A stretch of 64,000 bases of DNA from Pogostemon cablin (GCA_023678885.1 CM042982.1:8556001-8620000); one strand, 5' to 3'. Numbered from the stretch's first letter, positions 11,707 through 24,471 are shown. The notes: a model not told the origin generated them from the letters alone. Numbers and translations are program-made.

Positions 11707-12014
11707 GCTATTATTTAATGTGTAGTTAGTAATTCTATTAATAATGTGTAGGTCTTATATTTTATTTGTATTAATGGTATGTCTAGATCTCATATTTCTG
11801 AAAAATAAAATGATAACCTTTAAAGTGAACGTCTAAAATGATAAAATAGTAATCTTAGGGACGGACGTAGGGAATATATAAAACCGACTAAGTACAAAGA
11901 TTAATGAGCTTGTCTAGTGTGAACTCGTTTTACAATATAATTGTATTTTCACTCTTTAGTACATGAAGATTACTCCACAATGTAATGAATTATTACTTTC
12001 ATGAATGAAAAATA

Positions 12015-12319
12015 TTATTCCTTTGTCTCACGTATTTTTACTTATTTTTCATTTTAAGGTGGCTCAAGTATTTTTACATTTTTCTATTAATGGTAAAAAT
12101 ATATTATACTCCACATCTTACCTACTTTTTACACTTTACTCATCAATCCCAATAATTTTATTTTTTTATACTTTATTCATCATTTCCAATTACTTTATTT
12201 ACTTTTTCTCTCAAAATTATTAATTTATTCATATCTTTTCTTACATTATATATTAAAAAAACACTTACTATTAATTTTTGTGTTCGTACAAAAAGGTAAA
12301 ATACTTGAGACGGAAGAAG
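12015..12319. mobile_element. Stowaway-like MITE
   Basis: Left end TTCCTTTGTCTCACGTATTT and right end AAATACTTGAGACGGAAGAA are inverted repeats with mismatches. The interior is very AT-rich. A 72-codon open stretch inside it has no recognisable homology and is not called as a gene. Confidence 0.65.
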
Positions 12320-12906
12320 TATTCACCTAAATAGGGTTGTAAAATAATACTACAACATAATAAAATTTGAACAAGATCATTTTTCATTTAAAAAAATATA
12401 AGCACTTACGTAAATCAGATTCAGGGTGTAAACTATGTGTTTCCTTCCATCCTATATACCTTATGTATTTACTAGGATCTTTAAATTAAGAAGGACCAAG
12501 ATTTAAAGGGTTTATAAAATCGATTTATAAAGAACTAACTCAAAAAATAATATATTAAAGTCTAAGAATAAATATAATAATTAATTAAGATGGTTTTGAT
12601 GGGCGTGCAATATTTAGATATCGTTGTTAGCTCGCTCATATGTTAGTACTTTTGGGACCACAGGATAACATTTCTTATCTTAATAATATTATTGAGATTT
12701 GAATAGATTGTTGGGTTGGCGGATACGTAATTGGAGAAAGGGGATGTTTCTCCAACAAACACATCCAAACACCAAAATCTTTAATTAATTAATTAATTAA
12801 CATAGTAATATGTGATTAATTAATATTAAAGAGCATGGTTTAGTTGAACACGAGTTCATTTGTCGAAACGCATCAATTCATTCATTATTCATCATCCCTA
12901 TTCCCC
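12320..12906. other. AT-rich intergenic stretch
   Basis: No gene or clear element seen. It includes a short TTAA run (12780-12800). Confidence 0.5.
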
Positions 12907-14034
<1,128 letters not shown>

Positions 14035-14639
14035 CCTCCTCCTTTTGCTTTAACTAATAATTATGCTTTAATTAATCACCTACTTTAATGGATTCCCACT
14101 TTAATTTAAACAACGTATAGCCCACCTTTGTTGCCCTATTCCTTGATCAACTTAATTCAATTTAAAACTCTTTATCAACTAAACATGGGTCAAAATATCA
14201 AGGGTGATTGGTGTAAGGTATTGATATAATTTCAAATTTTAAATGATATGATGTAATCTTTATACTTTATTTATTTGTTTCATTAAAATATTCAGACTCA
14301 AAAAAATAATAATAATAAAAATTTCAAAGCAAATGACTTTTAAATATATTATTAATTTTAAAACTCTCACATAATTTAATTAATTATTTATTTATTATTA
14401 AGAGAGTGACTAGGGTAGAACCGGTCCTACCAAATTTTGGTGAAACCGGATCCCACGTCTCAGCACTAATAAATTTCGCGGGTCAATGAGTTTAGCCGGT
14501 TCCTTTCTTCATTTTTCTAATATATGATTTCTCGCTCATCTCTTCCCTCTCTCACTCTTCCTCGTTTCTTCATTCAGAGTTGAAATATATCTCCTCATGT
14601 CCTTCGATTCTTTTCTGGACATTCTCCACCCGAAGAGAT
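14035..14639. other. Intergenic stretch
   Basis: AT-rich to about 14400. From 14400 to 14640 it is less AT-rich, with pyrimidine-rich tracts (CTCATCTCTTCCCTCTCTC) that look like a 5' UTR, but no gene can be assigned. Confidence 0.45.
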
Positions 14640-14901
14640 TCTCTTCCCGCTGCTAGAGCTTGTGGAGGAGAAAATGGCTGGGGCTCCGCGAGATCTGTCA
14701 GCGGCAAAATTCAGTTTTCAGTGGTGCTCTTCCTATGTGGGGTCTCGACGATATGAGTTTCCGCCATTGATTACGAAGAAATTGAGTTTCAAAAGGAATT
14801 ATGGAAAGATGAATTGGATTTAAGATTTTTGTAGATGAAGAATTGCAGATGGATTTGAGATTTGGCAGGGTTGAAACCATCTATGGCAGCGTCAATCTCC
14901 A

Positions 14902-15006
14902 TTAGTGGGTAAGAGGTTGCAACCCAATTTTGTTGCGAACCACCCCCAAGGCCTTGCCAAACACTTCTTGTCGGGCCTCAGCCTTATGCTCGTCATTTAG
15001 ATATCC
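14902..15006 (-). pseudogene. Coding-like fragment, unidentified
   Basis: On the minus strand about 34 codons are open, reading GYLNDEHKAEARQEVFGKAL and onward to a stop at 14902-14904. The composition is charged and protein-like. I do not recognise the family. It lies downstream of the HSFB4 fragment on the same strand. Confidence 0.35.
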
Positions 15007-15074
15007 AGTTTTGTTTCTAATAGGGATTTAAGCTTTTTCTTGAAATTGGGAATTTCAATGTGTTCATTTCTATG

Positions 15075-15302
15075 GTTACTAATTATAATTTACTTTGGTT
15101 GATTCCTTAGTAGTATTTGCCGAAGAGTACATGAATTGCAACATTTGACGAAGGTGGTGTTGTCTTCTCCCCAAGAGACGATGTGGTCGGTGGCGAGATA
15201 GTCGACCAGCTGGTAGGTTTTGGTCAGAAAGGGTGCCGGAACGAATTTGTGGGAGTCTAAGAATAACAGAATGACTTCGCAATTGTCCAGCATCAGAGCC
15301 AT
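15075..15302 (-). pseudogene. HSFB4-like heat-shock factor fragment
   Basis: Starting at ATG 15302 (minus) the reading is MALMLDNCE, then LDSHKFVPAPFLTKTYQLVD, then TDHIVSWGED and TTFV. This is the N-terminus and first half of the DNA-binding domain of class B heat-stress factors, closest by eye to HSFB4. After TTFV the frame is lost where the domain should continue WRPPEFARDLLP. The rest of the gene is absent. About 70 bases upstream are pyrimidine-rich and leader-like, suggesting that part of the 5' UTR was carried along. Substitutions in conserved positions also argue against function. Confidence 0.85.
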
Positions 15303-15739
15303 GGATATCAGGGTTTTGTTTTCAGAGGGTTTAATTTGCAGAAGAAGGTGAGGAGAGAGAGTATTTAGAGAGAGAGATGTTTCACTCCACCTCGGGTCTG
15401 TGTACGTGTGTGTAGTGGTGAGAGAGGAGAAGAGGGGAATATGTCTTTCTCACTCTCTAAAACTGTGAAATAAGGGCATTTCAAGACAAACCCGTGACAA
15501 TCCACCCGCTCTTTATTCATTACTATTACTATTGCTCTATCTTCCATTTTTATTTTTTATTTTTGTTTTTATTTTAAATTTCATTAAAAATTTGATAAAC
15601 TAAGCTGATTAATGGATTATCATAACATTTTCTTTAAATCTAATGGATTACCATAAGTTGGTGGCAGCTGCTTGTCCCTGTTAAGTGGCACTGCTATTTC
15701 TATCGTTTGATTCGTTTCTTATTTACACCCTTTCTACAG

Positions 15740-15855
15740 GCTGAGACTGAGGAACTAGCTGTCAAAGTTCAAGGGCTAGTATGCTCACGACGAACTTGCA
15801 TTAGCTAGGATATTAATGGAAAGCTCTGAGAAACTTAAGCTTGAAATTAATGGAA
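15740..15855 (+). pseudogene. GBF-type bZIP leucine-zipper exon fragment
   Basis: Directly after an intact acceptor (TTTCTACAG, ending 15739) the reading AETEELAVKVQGL matches the start of the leucine zipper of plant G-box-binding factors. After a frame break the same strand gives RILMESSEKLKLEIN, matching the next zipper heptads (RLMENSEKLKLEN type). The basic region and all other exons are missing. The retained intron-exon junction shows that genomic DNA, not mRNA, was captured. Confidence 0.75.
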
Positions 15856-15894
15856 TTTATGTTTTATTTTTATTTTTATACAATTGCTAGTATG

Positions 15895-16400
15895 CATTAT
15901 CAAGAATCAAATAGTTGTCAAATAAATTTAAGAGTCATCTAATTAATTTCAAAGAGTAATCTATTTAATTTTAAAGAGTAACCTATGTCTGTATATTAAG
16001 AGTCTCAAATTGAAGAGTGATCCAATAAATTTTAGAGTGACCTAATTAATTCCAAAGAGTAATCTATTTAATTCTAAAGAGCAACCTATATATATTAAGA
16101 ATCTCAAATCAAAGAGTGGTCCAATAAATTTAAGAGTCACCTAATTAATTTCAAAGAGTGACATATATATATTAAGAGTGTTAAATCAAAGAGTGGTCCA
16201 ATAAATTTAAGAGCGACCTAATTAATTTCAAAGAGTAACCTAATTAATTCCAAAAAGTAACATATTTAATTCCAAAGAGTAACCTATGTATATTAAGAGT
16301 CTCAAATCAAATAGTGGTCCAATAAACTTAAGAGTGACCTAATTACTTTCAAAGAGTAACCTAATTAATTTCAAAGAGTAACCTAATTATTTTCGTAGAG
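15895..16400 (+). repeat. Tandem array A, roughly 100-120-base units
   Basis: About five degenerate units, each containing AAAGAGTGGTCCAATAAATT, GAGTGACCTAATTAATTTC, AAAGAGTAACCTA and TATATTAAGAGTCTCAAATC, with internal deletions and local re-duplication of the AAAGAGTAACCTAATT piece. Non-coding. Confidence 0.85.
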
Positions 16401-16418
16401 TGATCTAAAAACGTACAA

Positions 16419-16536
16419 GAAGTGGAAGTTCCATTAGTACTCCAAACGCTATGCTTTTCATTCCAACTGGAAGGCCAACTCCAAAACTTGTAGGACTAGG
16501 GAATACAAGTGAGACTGCGGCACCATTTTTTCTAGG
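16419..16536 (+). pseudogene. Coding-like fragment with a splice donor, unidentified
   Basis: About 38 codons are open, with plausible protein composition (STPNAMLFIPTGRPTPKLVG), ending at a possible donor CTAG/GTATCT. I do not recognise it. It sits between array A and the DUF604 fragment and is probably another captured exon. Confidence 0.35.
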
Positions 16537-16929
16537 TATCTACATTCGAATTCTTATTTTCATCTTCTAACACCACGAGCTAATAATTGTTTGCTTTGGT
16601 TTTGTTAATCACAATGATTCATTCATTTATTTCCTCAAAAGTACTCAACAATACAAAATGCAATAATTTCTCTTCTTTCTAATTAACAAAGGTGATTGTG
16701 TTTGGTCTACATCTTGTGTACTAAAATTGTGTAATATCTTCAATGTGACCCATACAAGATAGATGAATAAATTTCTGTAAAAAAAAAAGATGAATAAATT
16801 AAAGAAAAAGGAAGAATAGTTAATTTATTCCTTTCAAGGTATGATATATTTTATAATGTCAAAAAACGTGTAGAAAAATTGATAGAATTTTGAATTAGGT
16901 AGCAATTAATATAATGAAGAGAAGTTAAT

Positions 16930-17175
16930 TTGCAGGTTGATTTTGTTGGAGATATCTCTGGTTTACTATCAGCTCACCCACTGTCCCCACTGTTGTTCCT
17001 CCACCACTTCGACTCGGTGGACCCCATTCCCCACCAAGGATCGCTTGGAATCCACGCGCCACCTCATGACGGCGGCGGCAGCCGACCAATCCAGGATGCT
17101 GCAGCAAACCATCTGCCATTTTCGCCAAAAAACTGGACGTTCTCGATATCGTGGATCAAGTCATTGCCATCGCAA
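16930..17175 (+). pseudogene. DUF604 (fringe-like glycosyltransferase) gene fragment
   Basis: The reading GDISGLLSAHPLSPLLFLHH then DSVDPI matches the AHP-LSPL-SLHH-D-VDPIFP block of plant DUF604 proteins. A shift to the neighbouring frame gives RLESTRHLMTAAAADQSRML and QQTICHF, the next part of the same family. A return to the first frame gives NWTFSISW. Two frame changes within 240 bases mark it as a relic. It ends abruptly against array B. Confidence 0.8.
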
Positions 17176-17530
17176 GAGTAACCTAAAAAATTGTTAGACG
17201 AATTAGAATAAAACATTCACAAATTAAAATAAAGAGTAATCCAAAAGAATGTTCATATGAACCTAATTTATTATAAAAAGTAACACAATTCAAAGAAAAG
17301 AGTAACCTAGAAAATTGTTGATGAATAAAAATAAAACAGCAACAAATCAAAATAAAGAGTAATTCAAAAGATGATTCATAGTAACCTAATTTATTACAAA
17401 GAGTAACCCAATATTTAAAAAAAAAGTAGCCTAGAAAATTGTTGATGAATCAGAATATAACATTAACAAATCAAAATAAAGAATAATCCAAAAAATTATT
17501 CATAGTAACCTAATTCATTATAAAAAAATA
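17168..17530 (+). repeat. Tandem array B, about 115-base units
   Basis: Three degenerate units with GAGTAACCTAGAAAATTGTT, GATGAAT, AACAAATCAAAATAAAGAGT, and CATAGTAACCTAATTTATTA. It shares the core AGAGTAACCTAA with array A, but its period and remaining sequence differ. Confidence 0.85.
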
Positions 17531-18545
17531 ATCAAATTAATAGATTAAGATGACTTAACCAAACTCCAAAACAACAAATAAGTGGGAGGGGAAGAGACGT
17601 CGAACACTCAGTATTCATCAAATACCAGCTGGTTGCATTTACAAAACTGAAAAAAATGATATTTGAATCATAAAAAGATTGGGATGACATAACAGCAGAA
17701 GACAAACTATGTAAAATGCCCTGTGTCACCACTTCAGAAAAGGTCAGAATTTTTAATCCCCAAGTCCACCAGCATACAATTCTCTTTCCACTAGTTTCCA
17801 AGTTGCTATATTATTTCCTGTTCAAAAGCTAGCCTAGTTGCATAAACAAAAGCCAACAATCGTCTTCGACGAAGATAGAGGGGGAATGTGATATCTACAA
17901 CTTTTCTTACACGTGTGGTGACAACAATCTTCTTAATTGTCATTCCAAAAATTATCCAAAAATCATCCGACATTTCTAATATTGCTATGAGTGTATCCTT
18001 CAAATTAAAATCATCGGACACACAAACCGCAATCATCGTACACATGAATTAAAATATTATACGCCAGCCAGGCTAATGAAATGAAATGAAATGAATAAGA
18101 TGAATGATAATGGACAACTACATTCTAAGCCTACACATCACTCAAATCTAATCCCCAAATTGATAGAACCCAAATCTAATCTTCAATCACCTCAATCTCC
18201 TTCCTTCAAATATTCATGTCGATTCAACATATAAACATAAAATAAGTCAACTCTTCATGGTGGTTATGGCTCTGCTTGCCCGCTGGTAAAATCGAGGGTG
18301 GATGTGCGTTTGGAAGGAGAAATAGAAGGTGCAGCGGCCGCTGATTTTTTACCCAAGATGGTACTTCACGGAGACGATGATGGCAGCGGTGGCAGACGAT
18401 GATGACAAGGTTTAGCATCGGAATAGGTGAGATCCCAAGTAAGGGGATCCGCCATTGATAGACCAATCTCTTTTGGCCACAAGCTCGCCGGCAGCGGACG
18501 GATAGGGAATAAGGAACAACGACGATCAAGGAACTTGGAAGGGCA
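17531..18545. other. Mosaic tail without an assignable gene
   Basis: Two minus-strand open stretches of 79 and 89 codons (17532-18045) and a GC-richer block at 18270-18545 look partly coding-like. On the minus strand the block contains an ATG followed by ADPLTWDLTYSDAKP. I recognise no family and call no gene. Confidence 0.4.
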
Positions 18546-18763
18546 TACGTGAGACCGTCTCACGTTAGGACTTACTTGAGACGGTCAGAAAGTGATAAAT
18601 TTTATAAAGAAAAGTGATAATAAATTAATGAGAAGTGATAATGCTATTTTATGAACAATTTATAGTATAAATAGAAAGTGATAATGTTTTATAGCGAAAG
18701 TGATAACTATTTTAAAAAGTGTAAAATGGTCTCACGTGAGACCATCTCATGCAAGACCTACCC
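18546..18763. mobile_element. GAGACGGTCTC-type MITE
   Basis: Both ends carry inverted GTTAGG(A/GTAGG)TCTT and TGAGA(C/T)GGTC motifs, plus the self-complementary GTGAGACCGTCTCAC at the left. The interior is made of repeated AAGTGATAA words. Related sequence occurs at 35225-35380. Confidence 0.65.
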
Positions 18764-19603
18764 TAACTATTTAGTACATTTTAATATTTAATTATAATTA
18801 ATTAAATAATTTATAATCCTCATTTAATTAAGAGTTGATATTAGGTGCATCCGGGTGCACCCATATGTATGTGTATAACTTTTTATTCTATTTTGTATAC
18901 AAGTTATTCTATTTTGTATGCGTGTTTCTTAATAATTGTATACTTTTTCACACTAAGTTTTTCATTAAAAAAACTAGCATCCATACGTGTATAACTTTTT
19001 ATTCAATAGTGTACATGTTTTTTAATAATTATATATTTTTTTACACTCAATTTTTCATTAAAAAAACTAACAATTAAATTGTATACATTTTTGTTCATAA
19101 TTGTATATGTTTTTGTTTATATTTGTATACATTTTTTAAAGTGGGTGCACCTTATCTTAGGATGTACCCGGGTGCACATTATAATTAGTCATTAATTAAA
19201 TAATCTATTCATCCCATTTATAATGTTATAACTAAATTTATAATCTTTTCGTCCCATTTCTATTTTTTAAAATTATTTAAATGATAAATGTTTTAAATGA
19301 ATTGAAGTAAATGTTTAGATTCACATACACTATTTCACCTATTATTTAATATGAATTGCCAAAAATAAAAAAATAATAAATTTGGATAAATTTGGGTTGA
19401 ATAGATAAATAAATTTAGATCGAATAGATATTTTTTGGATTGAATAGAATACATGTGCCGATGAAAAAAATAAAATAAAAACATTAGAATGAATAGACCA
19501 AATTATTTTTGGAAAGAATAGGAAAATAAAAATTGAAATGAATAGGCAAAATAAATTTTAACTTTTTTACTAAAATAGTATTTTTTTAAGGATAACAGAT
19601 TAA
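18764..19603 (+). repeat. RepX copy 1 (dispersed repeat)
   Basis: Aligns with copies 2 (21769-22165) and 3 (24472-26900) in the same orientation. Shared landmarks include AACTATTYAGTACATTTTAA, GATTCACATACACTATT, GAATACATGTGCCGATGA and AAGGATAACA. It is interrupted by an inserted MITE at 18832-19191. No coding sequence; its nature is unknown. Confidence 0.85.
18832..19191. mobile_element. MITE with 8-base target duplication inside RepX copy 1
   Basis: Flanked by TTAATTAA on both sides (18824-18831, 19192-19199). Copy 3 of RepX shows the unoccupied site with a single TTAATTAA. The ends are inverted: GTGCATCCGGGTGCACCC at left, and at right the complement of GTGCACCCGGGTACATCC. An 8-base duplication suggests hAT-type mobilisation. 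The 80-codon open stretch inside is low-complexity. Confidence 0.85.
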
Positions 19604-21768
19604 CCATTAATAACACGATTAAAGCACTCAGCAATGCTACTAGAGAAAATATGACATTTAACTTGATCTTGAAAGTGTACTCTACTCCATCTTTCTACAC
19701 CTATTCAACTGACAAATTTCCATGCACTATAATTTTTATCCTTCAACTTTTTCATATGTTTATCGAATTCATGTTTAGTGGTGGATTTTGCTTCCAACCA
19801 AAATAAAGACCTAACTTGTTCGTCTTTCCATTTCTTCTCAATGTTGCTAAATAAGTAACACACACAAAAATGATGATAGGGAGAAGGATACAATTCTTCT
19901 AATGCAGCCACAAGTCCCTATCATGACCAAAGCGAACAATGATTATTATGAGCAAATTAAAATCCAATCATATATGTAATATATATTGATGAGAACATAA
20001 ATAAATAACAAGTGTTTTTTACCTTCTCTTTATCAGAAATGAATGTCCATCTTTCCCCACGAATGGATATTTCTCCAATGTCATTCAATAAGTTCTTTAT
20101 AAACCAATGCCAAGTATCTTTGGTTTCTGAGGTAACTATAGCATATGCTATGATAAAAAGACCATTGTTGCCATCAAGACCCACTGCTGCAAGAAGTTGA
20201 TCATGATAGTATCCCGTTAAATGGCATCCGTCTAATGCAACTAATGGCCAACATCCAGCTAAAAATCCCTTCTTACAAGCATCTATACAAATATATATAT
20301 TTTATCAAACCTTGAGCCATCTTTACCATTTGAAACCAATAAATCCACAGTAGATCCAGGATTAGTTCTAAGTAACTCTTCACAATAATCAGCTAACTTA
20401 GAATACTGTTGAATAACATTGTCATCAAGTGACTGAACTGCATATGATTTCACTCGATATGCCTTGTTATACTAATAGTGACATTGAATTTTTCAGATAT
20501 TAAAGCTTTCAATTCCTTGACAGTCATCTTTGGATGCTTTCTGAAGTCCTCAATTACCATGTCACCTAATCACTTAGTATTAGCAAACTTTTCTTTCACT
20601 TCTTATTTTTGACAATTTTGACTATTGATGAAAGTTTTCACCTTGTACGTTTCCAAATGTCCTTCTTTTGAACAATATATAAGCCATGGACATCCATCCA
20701 CAGACTTTACTCTGCATCTTGTTTTATCTTTTCTAACAAACTCCAATCGATACATATTGCGAATACCATAACTTTTAACATCATTATAAAAATCATCAAT
20801 TGATGTATACAACATCTGAAGCCTAAAATTTACTGATCCTTGACTAGCTTCCGTATGTGTAGAATCAATTTCATCCTCACTAGTTGATGAATTAGAACCA
20901 TGAATGCTTTTTTAATTCTATCAAAGATGTATAGTTCCCATTTCAGAATCGTCATCAATCACATCATCTAGCTGATTATTTGGGATTGTGTCAACCGTCA
21001 ATTGAGAGTAATCACCAAAACGATCATCATTGTCACTATAATTCTCATCAATATTCCACTCACCCAACTCACTAGACATCTGTAAAAGACCTAAAACAAA
21101 TTTCATTCTAAAAAAACATTCGAAAACATAACTACAAATTGAATATATATTAACTTTCATTTCTCATCTATTAACGTCACATTAAGAAAATAAAAAAAAC
21201 ATGCATCCCAGATTAATTAAAATATTTCGTTAACAAGATAAATAATAATGAAATTATAGTTTATAATAAACAAAACCATTAAAGATATACACACAACATC
21301 ACAAAATTCATATTGAAAGTGTAATCAAAATGCACGTACTTTTAACTTGGTAGTGAAATACAAAAATCAGAAAAGATGAAAGCTAACCTCGAATTCTATG
21401 TGATGAGAAGAAATTAGAGAAATGAAAACCTTAAAATATTTTTATTCTTGAAACACACTTCAAATTGCTGCAAAATCAAGAACAAAAGAGGAGAGAATCC
21501 CGAAAGATAAATTGAGTTTATTATCGCGTCGTTTGAACTTCTTTCTCTTAATATTTAATTTATATTTCAAAATTAGGTGCCATGTATGAAATGATGTGGC
21601 AATTAAACTTACACATCATATTCTGTTAAAAATCACATTGACGGTGTTAGTATTCCATATCTTAGATTGATAGTTTAGGATTATTCAGGCCCCGAATTGA
21701 TAAAGAGAATATTCCAGACCCCATATTGATAGTAAACATATAATTTGGGCCTTAAATAGAAAAAATCC
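19604..21768 (-). mobile_element. MuDR-like (MULE) element, degraded
   Basis: Carries a minus-strand transposase relic. Its 5' terminal region (read on the minus strand from 21768) starts GGATTTTTTCTATTTAAGG, a MULE-like end. The sequence just outside, TATAAATTT, is RepX. I find no matching 3' end near 19604, so that side is probably deleted. Confidence 0.7.
19620..21080 (-). pseudogene. MuDR-family transposase relic
   Basis: Read on the minus strand from 21080: an acidic N-terminus (MSSELGEWNIDENYSDNDD), then the MuDR DNA-binding region (VKSYGIRNMYRLEFVRKDK and CRVKSVDGCPWLIYCS near 20700-20780), then FRKHPKMTVKEL near 20550, then the catalytic region (PLVALDGCHLTGYYHDQLL near 20210-20260, VTSETKDTWHWF near 20100, WTFISDKEKV near 20035) and YHHFCVCYLFSN near 19860. 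Several stops and frame changes lie between 20280 and 20600. The MULE fold and order are clear; function is not possible. Confidence 0.88.
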
Positions 21769-22165
21769 TATAAATTTAGATCTAATAGACATTTTTTGGA
21801 TTGAATAGAATACATGTGCCGATAAAAAAAATAAAATAAAAATAGTAGAATGAATAGACCAAATTATTTTTGGAAAGAACAGGAAATAAAAATTGAAATG
21901 AATAGGTAAAATAAATTTTAAAATTTTTACTTAAATAGTATTTTTTTTAAGGATAACACATTAACCATTCACATTTTTTTTATTTAAATTTTATATTCAA
22001 TAGTTCATTTTTATTTTAGTAATTTTCACTCAATTAAATACTATTTTTTTAATTACAGTCATATTGGGTAATATAAAAAATGAACTCAAATAATGAGTTT
22101 TTGATGTATTTAAATTAGGTGGGCAAAAAAAAATTTAAAATTTAAAATAGGTATTAACGATTTTT
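21769..22165 (+). repeat. RepX copy 2, the unoccupied-site copy
   Basis: Starts at ATAAATTTAGATC next to the MULE end and extends right past AGTAATTTTCACTCAATTAAA, TACTATTTTTTT, and GTATTTAAATTAGGTGGGC. It lacks the insertions present at 25150-26442 and 26514-26849 of copy 3, so it gives the empty target sites for both. Confidence 0.85.
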
Positions 22166-22179
22166 TCCCCTATAAATAA

Positions 22180-22181
<2 letters not shown>

Positions 22182-22219
<38 letters not shown>

Positions 22220-22220
22220 T
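22182..22220. repeat. (TTA)n microsatellite
   Basis: About 39 bases of TTA repeats just right of RepX copy 2. Confidence 0.95.
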
Positions 22221-22639
22221 TGGGTTGGCCCAATTTTTTATTTTTATTTATATTTTTTTAAAAGATGTTTCACTTACTCTTAAATATTCTAAAATCTGAT
22301 AATAAATATTAATTTCGAGTATAATAGAAAATTAACTATTAAATCACATAATTAATTATGTGAATCCGATTCATACATCTATTTGTCATTTTATTGCATT
22401 CGTTCATTTTGATAAATTTATATCTTGCACGTAGTAAAGTTATATGTTCAATTTTATGATTTTATTAAAAAAAAAGTTGTTTTACCTTTTATTATAAATT
22501 AAAGAATTATGATTTTATTAAAAAAATTGTTTTACCTTTTATTATAAATTAAAGAAAATAAAAGAAATTATGAGATGTTTTACTTAAATTAGGAAATAAA
22601 AAATAATAATAGAATTTCATAAATGGTGTTACCACTGGC

Positions 22640-23490
22640 ATTTAAGATTGTAAATGTATCAAATAATTCGAATTCGATTCGGTATTCGAATTCGAACGCG
22701 AATTCGAATAATTATTTTAGTTTGAGTAATATTCGAATCGAATACGATTTATAAGATATTCTATTCGAATATTCGCGAATATATTCGAATAATAATATAC
22801 AATATATTAAATATAATATTTTGCTTTATAAATATAAATAAATATGTATATTATCTAATTTATTACTATCTTAAAATAAGAGAAAAATATATTTTTTAAT
22901 TTTTTTTATATATAATGTGAATTATTTAATTATAATTTTTAGTAATTTAATGGTAGATGTATTTAGTGAGTATTTTTTCTTAAATTTATTAATAGTACAA
23001 GAAATAAAAAAAATGCAACCTCAGTCCACTGTCAATCTATTCATTTTATCATTTGGGTCGTCCACCCCTAATCTATCAATTTCCTCTTTTATACATATGG
23101 GACTCACACACACTAATACAATTAAAATATGGGACCCACACATCCCACTAATACAAGTACCCACTACAAATAAAATAATAATACTCCTTAATCTGCGCGC
23201 AAAAATCAAACAGATAGATTGATAATGAACGGAGGGAGTATTATTTAAAAAAATAAATTTACAATTTCGAATCGAATAAAATTCTAATTCAAAATATTCA
23301 ATTTCGAATGTTCAAATTCGAATACTGGAGTATATTCGAATAGTTCATTTATTACTTTCAAATCGAATACGAATCCAATTTCGAATTCGATTAATAATCG
23401 AATACGAATACGAATATTCGAATATTTAATCAAATATCATTCAAATGCTTTAGTATTCGATTCGATTAGTTTACAACCCTACTAACACTA
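22640..23490. mobile_element. TTCGAAT-rich element, probably hAT-like and non-autonomous
   Basis: Both ends are dense in TTCGAAT/ATTCGAA words, in inverted orientation overall. The outer motifs are AGATTGTAAATG at left and GTTTACAACCCTA at right, which are partly complementary and resemble plant hAT termini. A clean 8-base target duplication was not found. A Stowaway MITE is nested inside. Confidence 0.55.
23018..23237. mobile_element. Stowaway-type MITE nested in the TTCGAAT element
   Basis: The right end GAACGGAGGGAGTA is clear. The left end (CCTCAGTCCACTGTCAATCTA) is degenerate but pairs with the complement of the right side (TCATTATCAATCTATCTG). The 101-codon open stretch across it is not a gene. 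Confidence 0.6.
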
Positions 23491-24471
23491 TTTAATTACC
23501 ATCGCTTACCTAGATTATGTTTATTAATTTTTTCATTTTTTTCTCATATTTTTTTCTTTTTTAAATTTAATTTTAGGGATATAATTATAATTTTATCATT
23601 TTAGTCAACGATATATTTTATCCTAGTGGTTTAGGTCATATTTTACCCGTAACATTTACTTATTTATCTTAAGTTTATGATTAATTTTAAGCGCATAATT
23701 GTAATTTCACTCTTATAATTTATGGTTCATCTTTATAATTTTTTATAAAGTAATAATAATATTTATAAAAAAAAGAAGTAAATAAATAATTAAAATAATT
23801 GAAACTGAACATTTAAAAAATTAACATATAAAAGTTATAAAATAAAACATGGAGTATAATAATTTCAAAAATAAATAAAAAAATAACTGATGGTGTAAAG
23901 AGTAAAAAAAAAAATTAATATAAATAATTAATGTAATAAAATAAAATATATAATTATTTTAATAAATAATTAAATATAAAAGGGGTGGAGAGAGGTGTGA
24001 GTTTGGGGGTAGGGGAGAAAAGGTGTGAATTTTGGGGGGGGGGGGGTTATGGAACTGTGTTGAGATCCACTGTGACTTTTTGTGTAGTGAATTTAAATAG
24101 GGCAGATTGTTTTTGGGCAGGTCATTTTGGATTGAGTCATTTTTGGGCTGTTACTAACAAATTTTATGGGTTGGAACAGATTGACTCATTGGGTTTAGTC
24201 AAAATTGACAGCTCTAATCGAGCCGCCCAACTTCTATGCGGGTCCATGACAGATTATTCTGTTAATTAACATTTAGCACTTTATACATCAAGAGTTAAAT
24301 TAATTAATTATTTAATATTTTTAATTTATGTTAAAAGTATAAAATAATTATTAATATTAATTATTTTTTATAATTTAATTAATAAGTTATATATACTTAA
24401 ATAATTAAAAAATTCATAATTTTTTTAATTTAATTATTCATTTTGATTAGTTAATTTGTTTGTTAAATAAT
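23491..24471. other. AT-rich intergenic stretch
   Basis: No gene supported. A run of 14 G's lies near 24033, within a 95-codon open stretch (23985-24269) of low-complexity origin with no recognisable domain. Confidence 0.5.

Larger units (their letters stand above)
14640..18545. other. Mosaic of host-gene fragments and tandem arrays
   Basis: Within 3.9 kb there are pieces of at least three unrelated plant genes on both strands (HSFB4, a GBF-type bZIP, DUF604), other coding-like pieces, and two tandem arrays sharing a GAGTAACCTAA-like core. Each gene piece is short, frameshifted and lacks its remaining exons. Capture by a Helitron or Pack-MULE is the usual cause, but I could not find convincing element ends, so the vehicle is unresolved. 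Confidence 0.7.

Noticed and set aside
15905..17530. CRISPR-like array
   Set aside because: Spacing is irregular, there are no unique spacers, and the genome is a plant; these are degenerate tandem repeats.
22917..23222. 101-codon plus-strand ORF
   Set aside because: Crosses the boundary of a Stowaway MITE and has no protein-like conservation.
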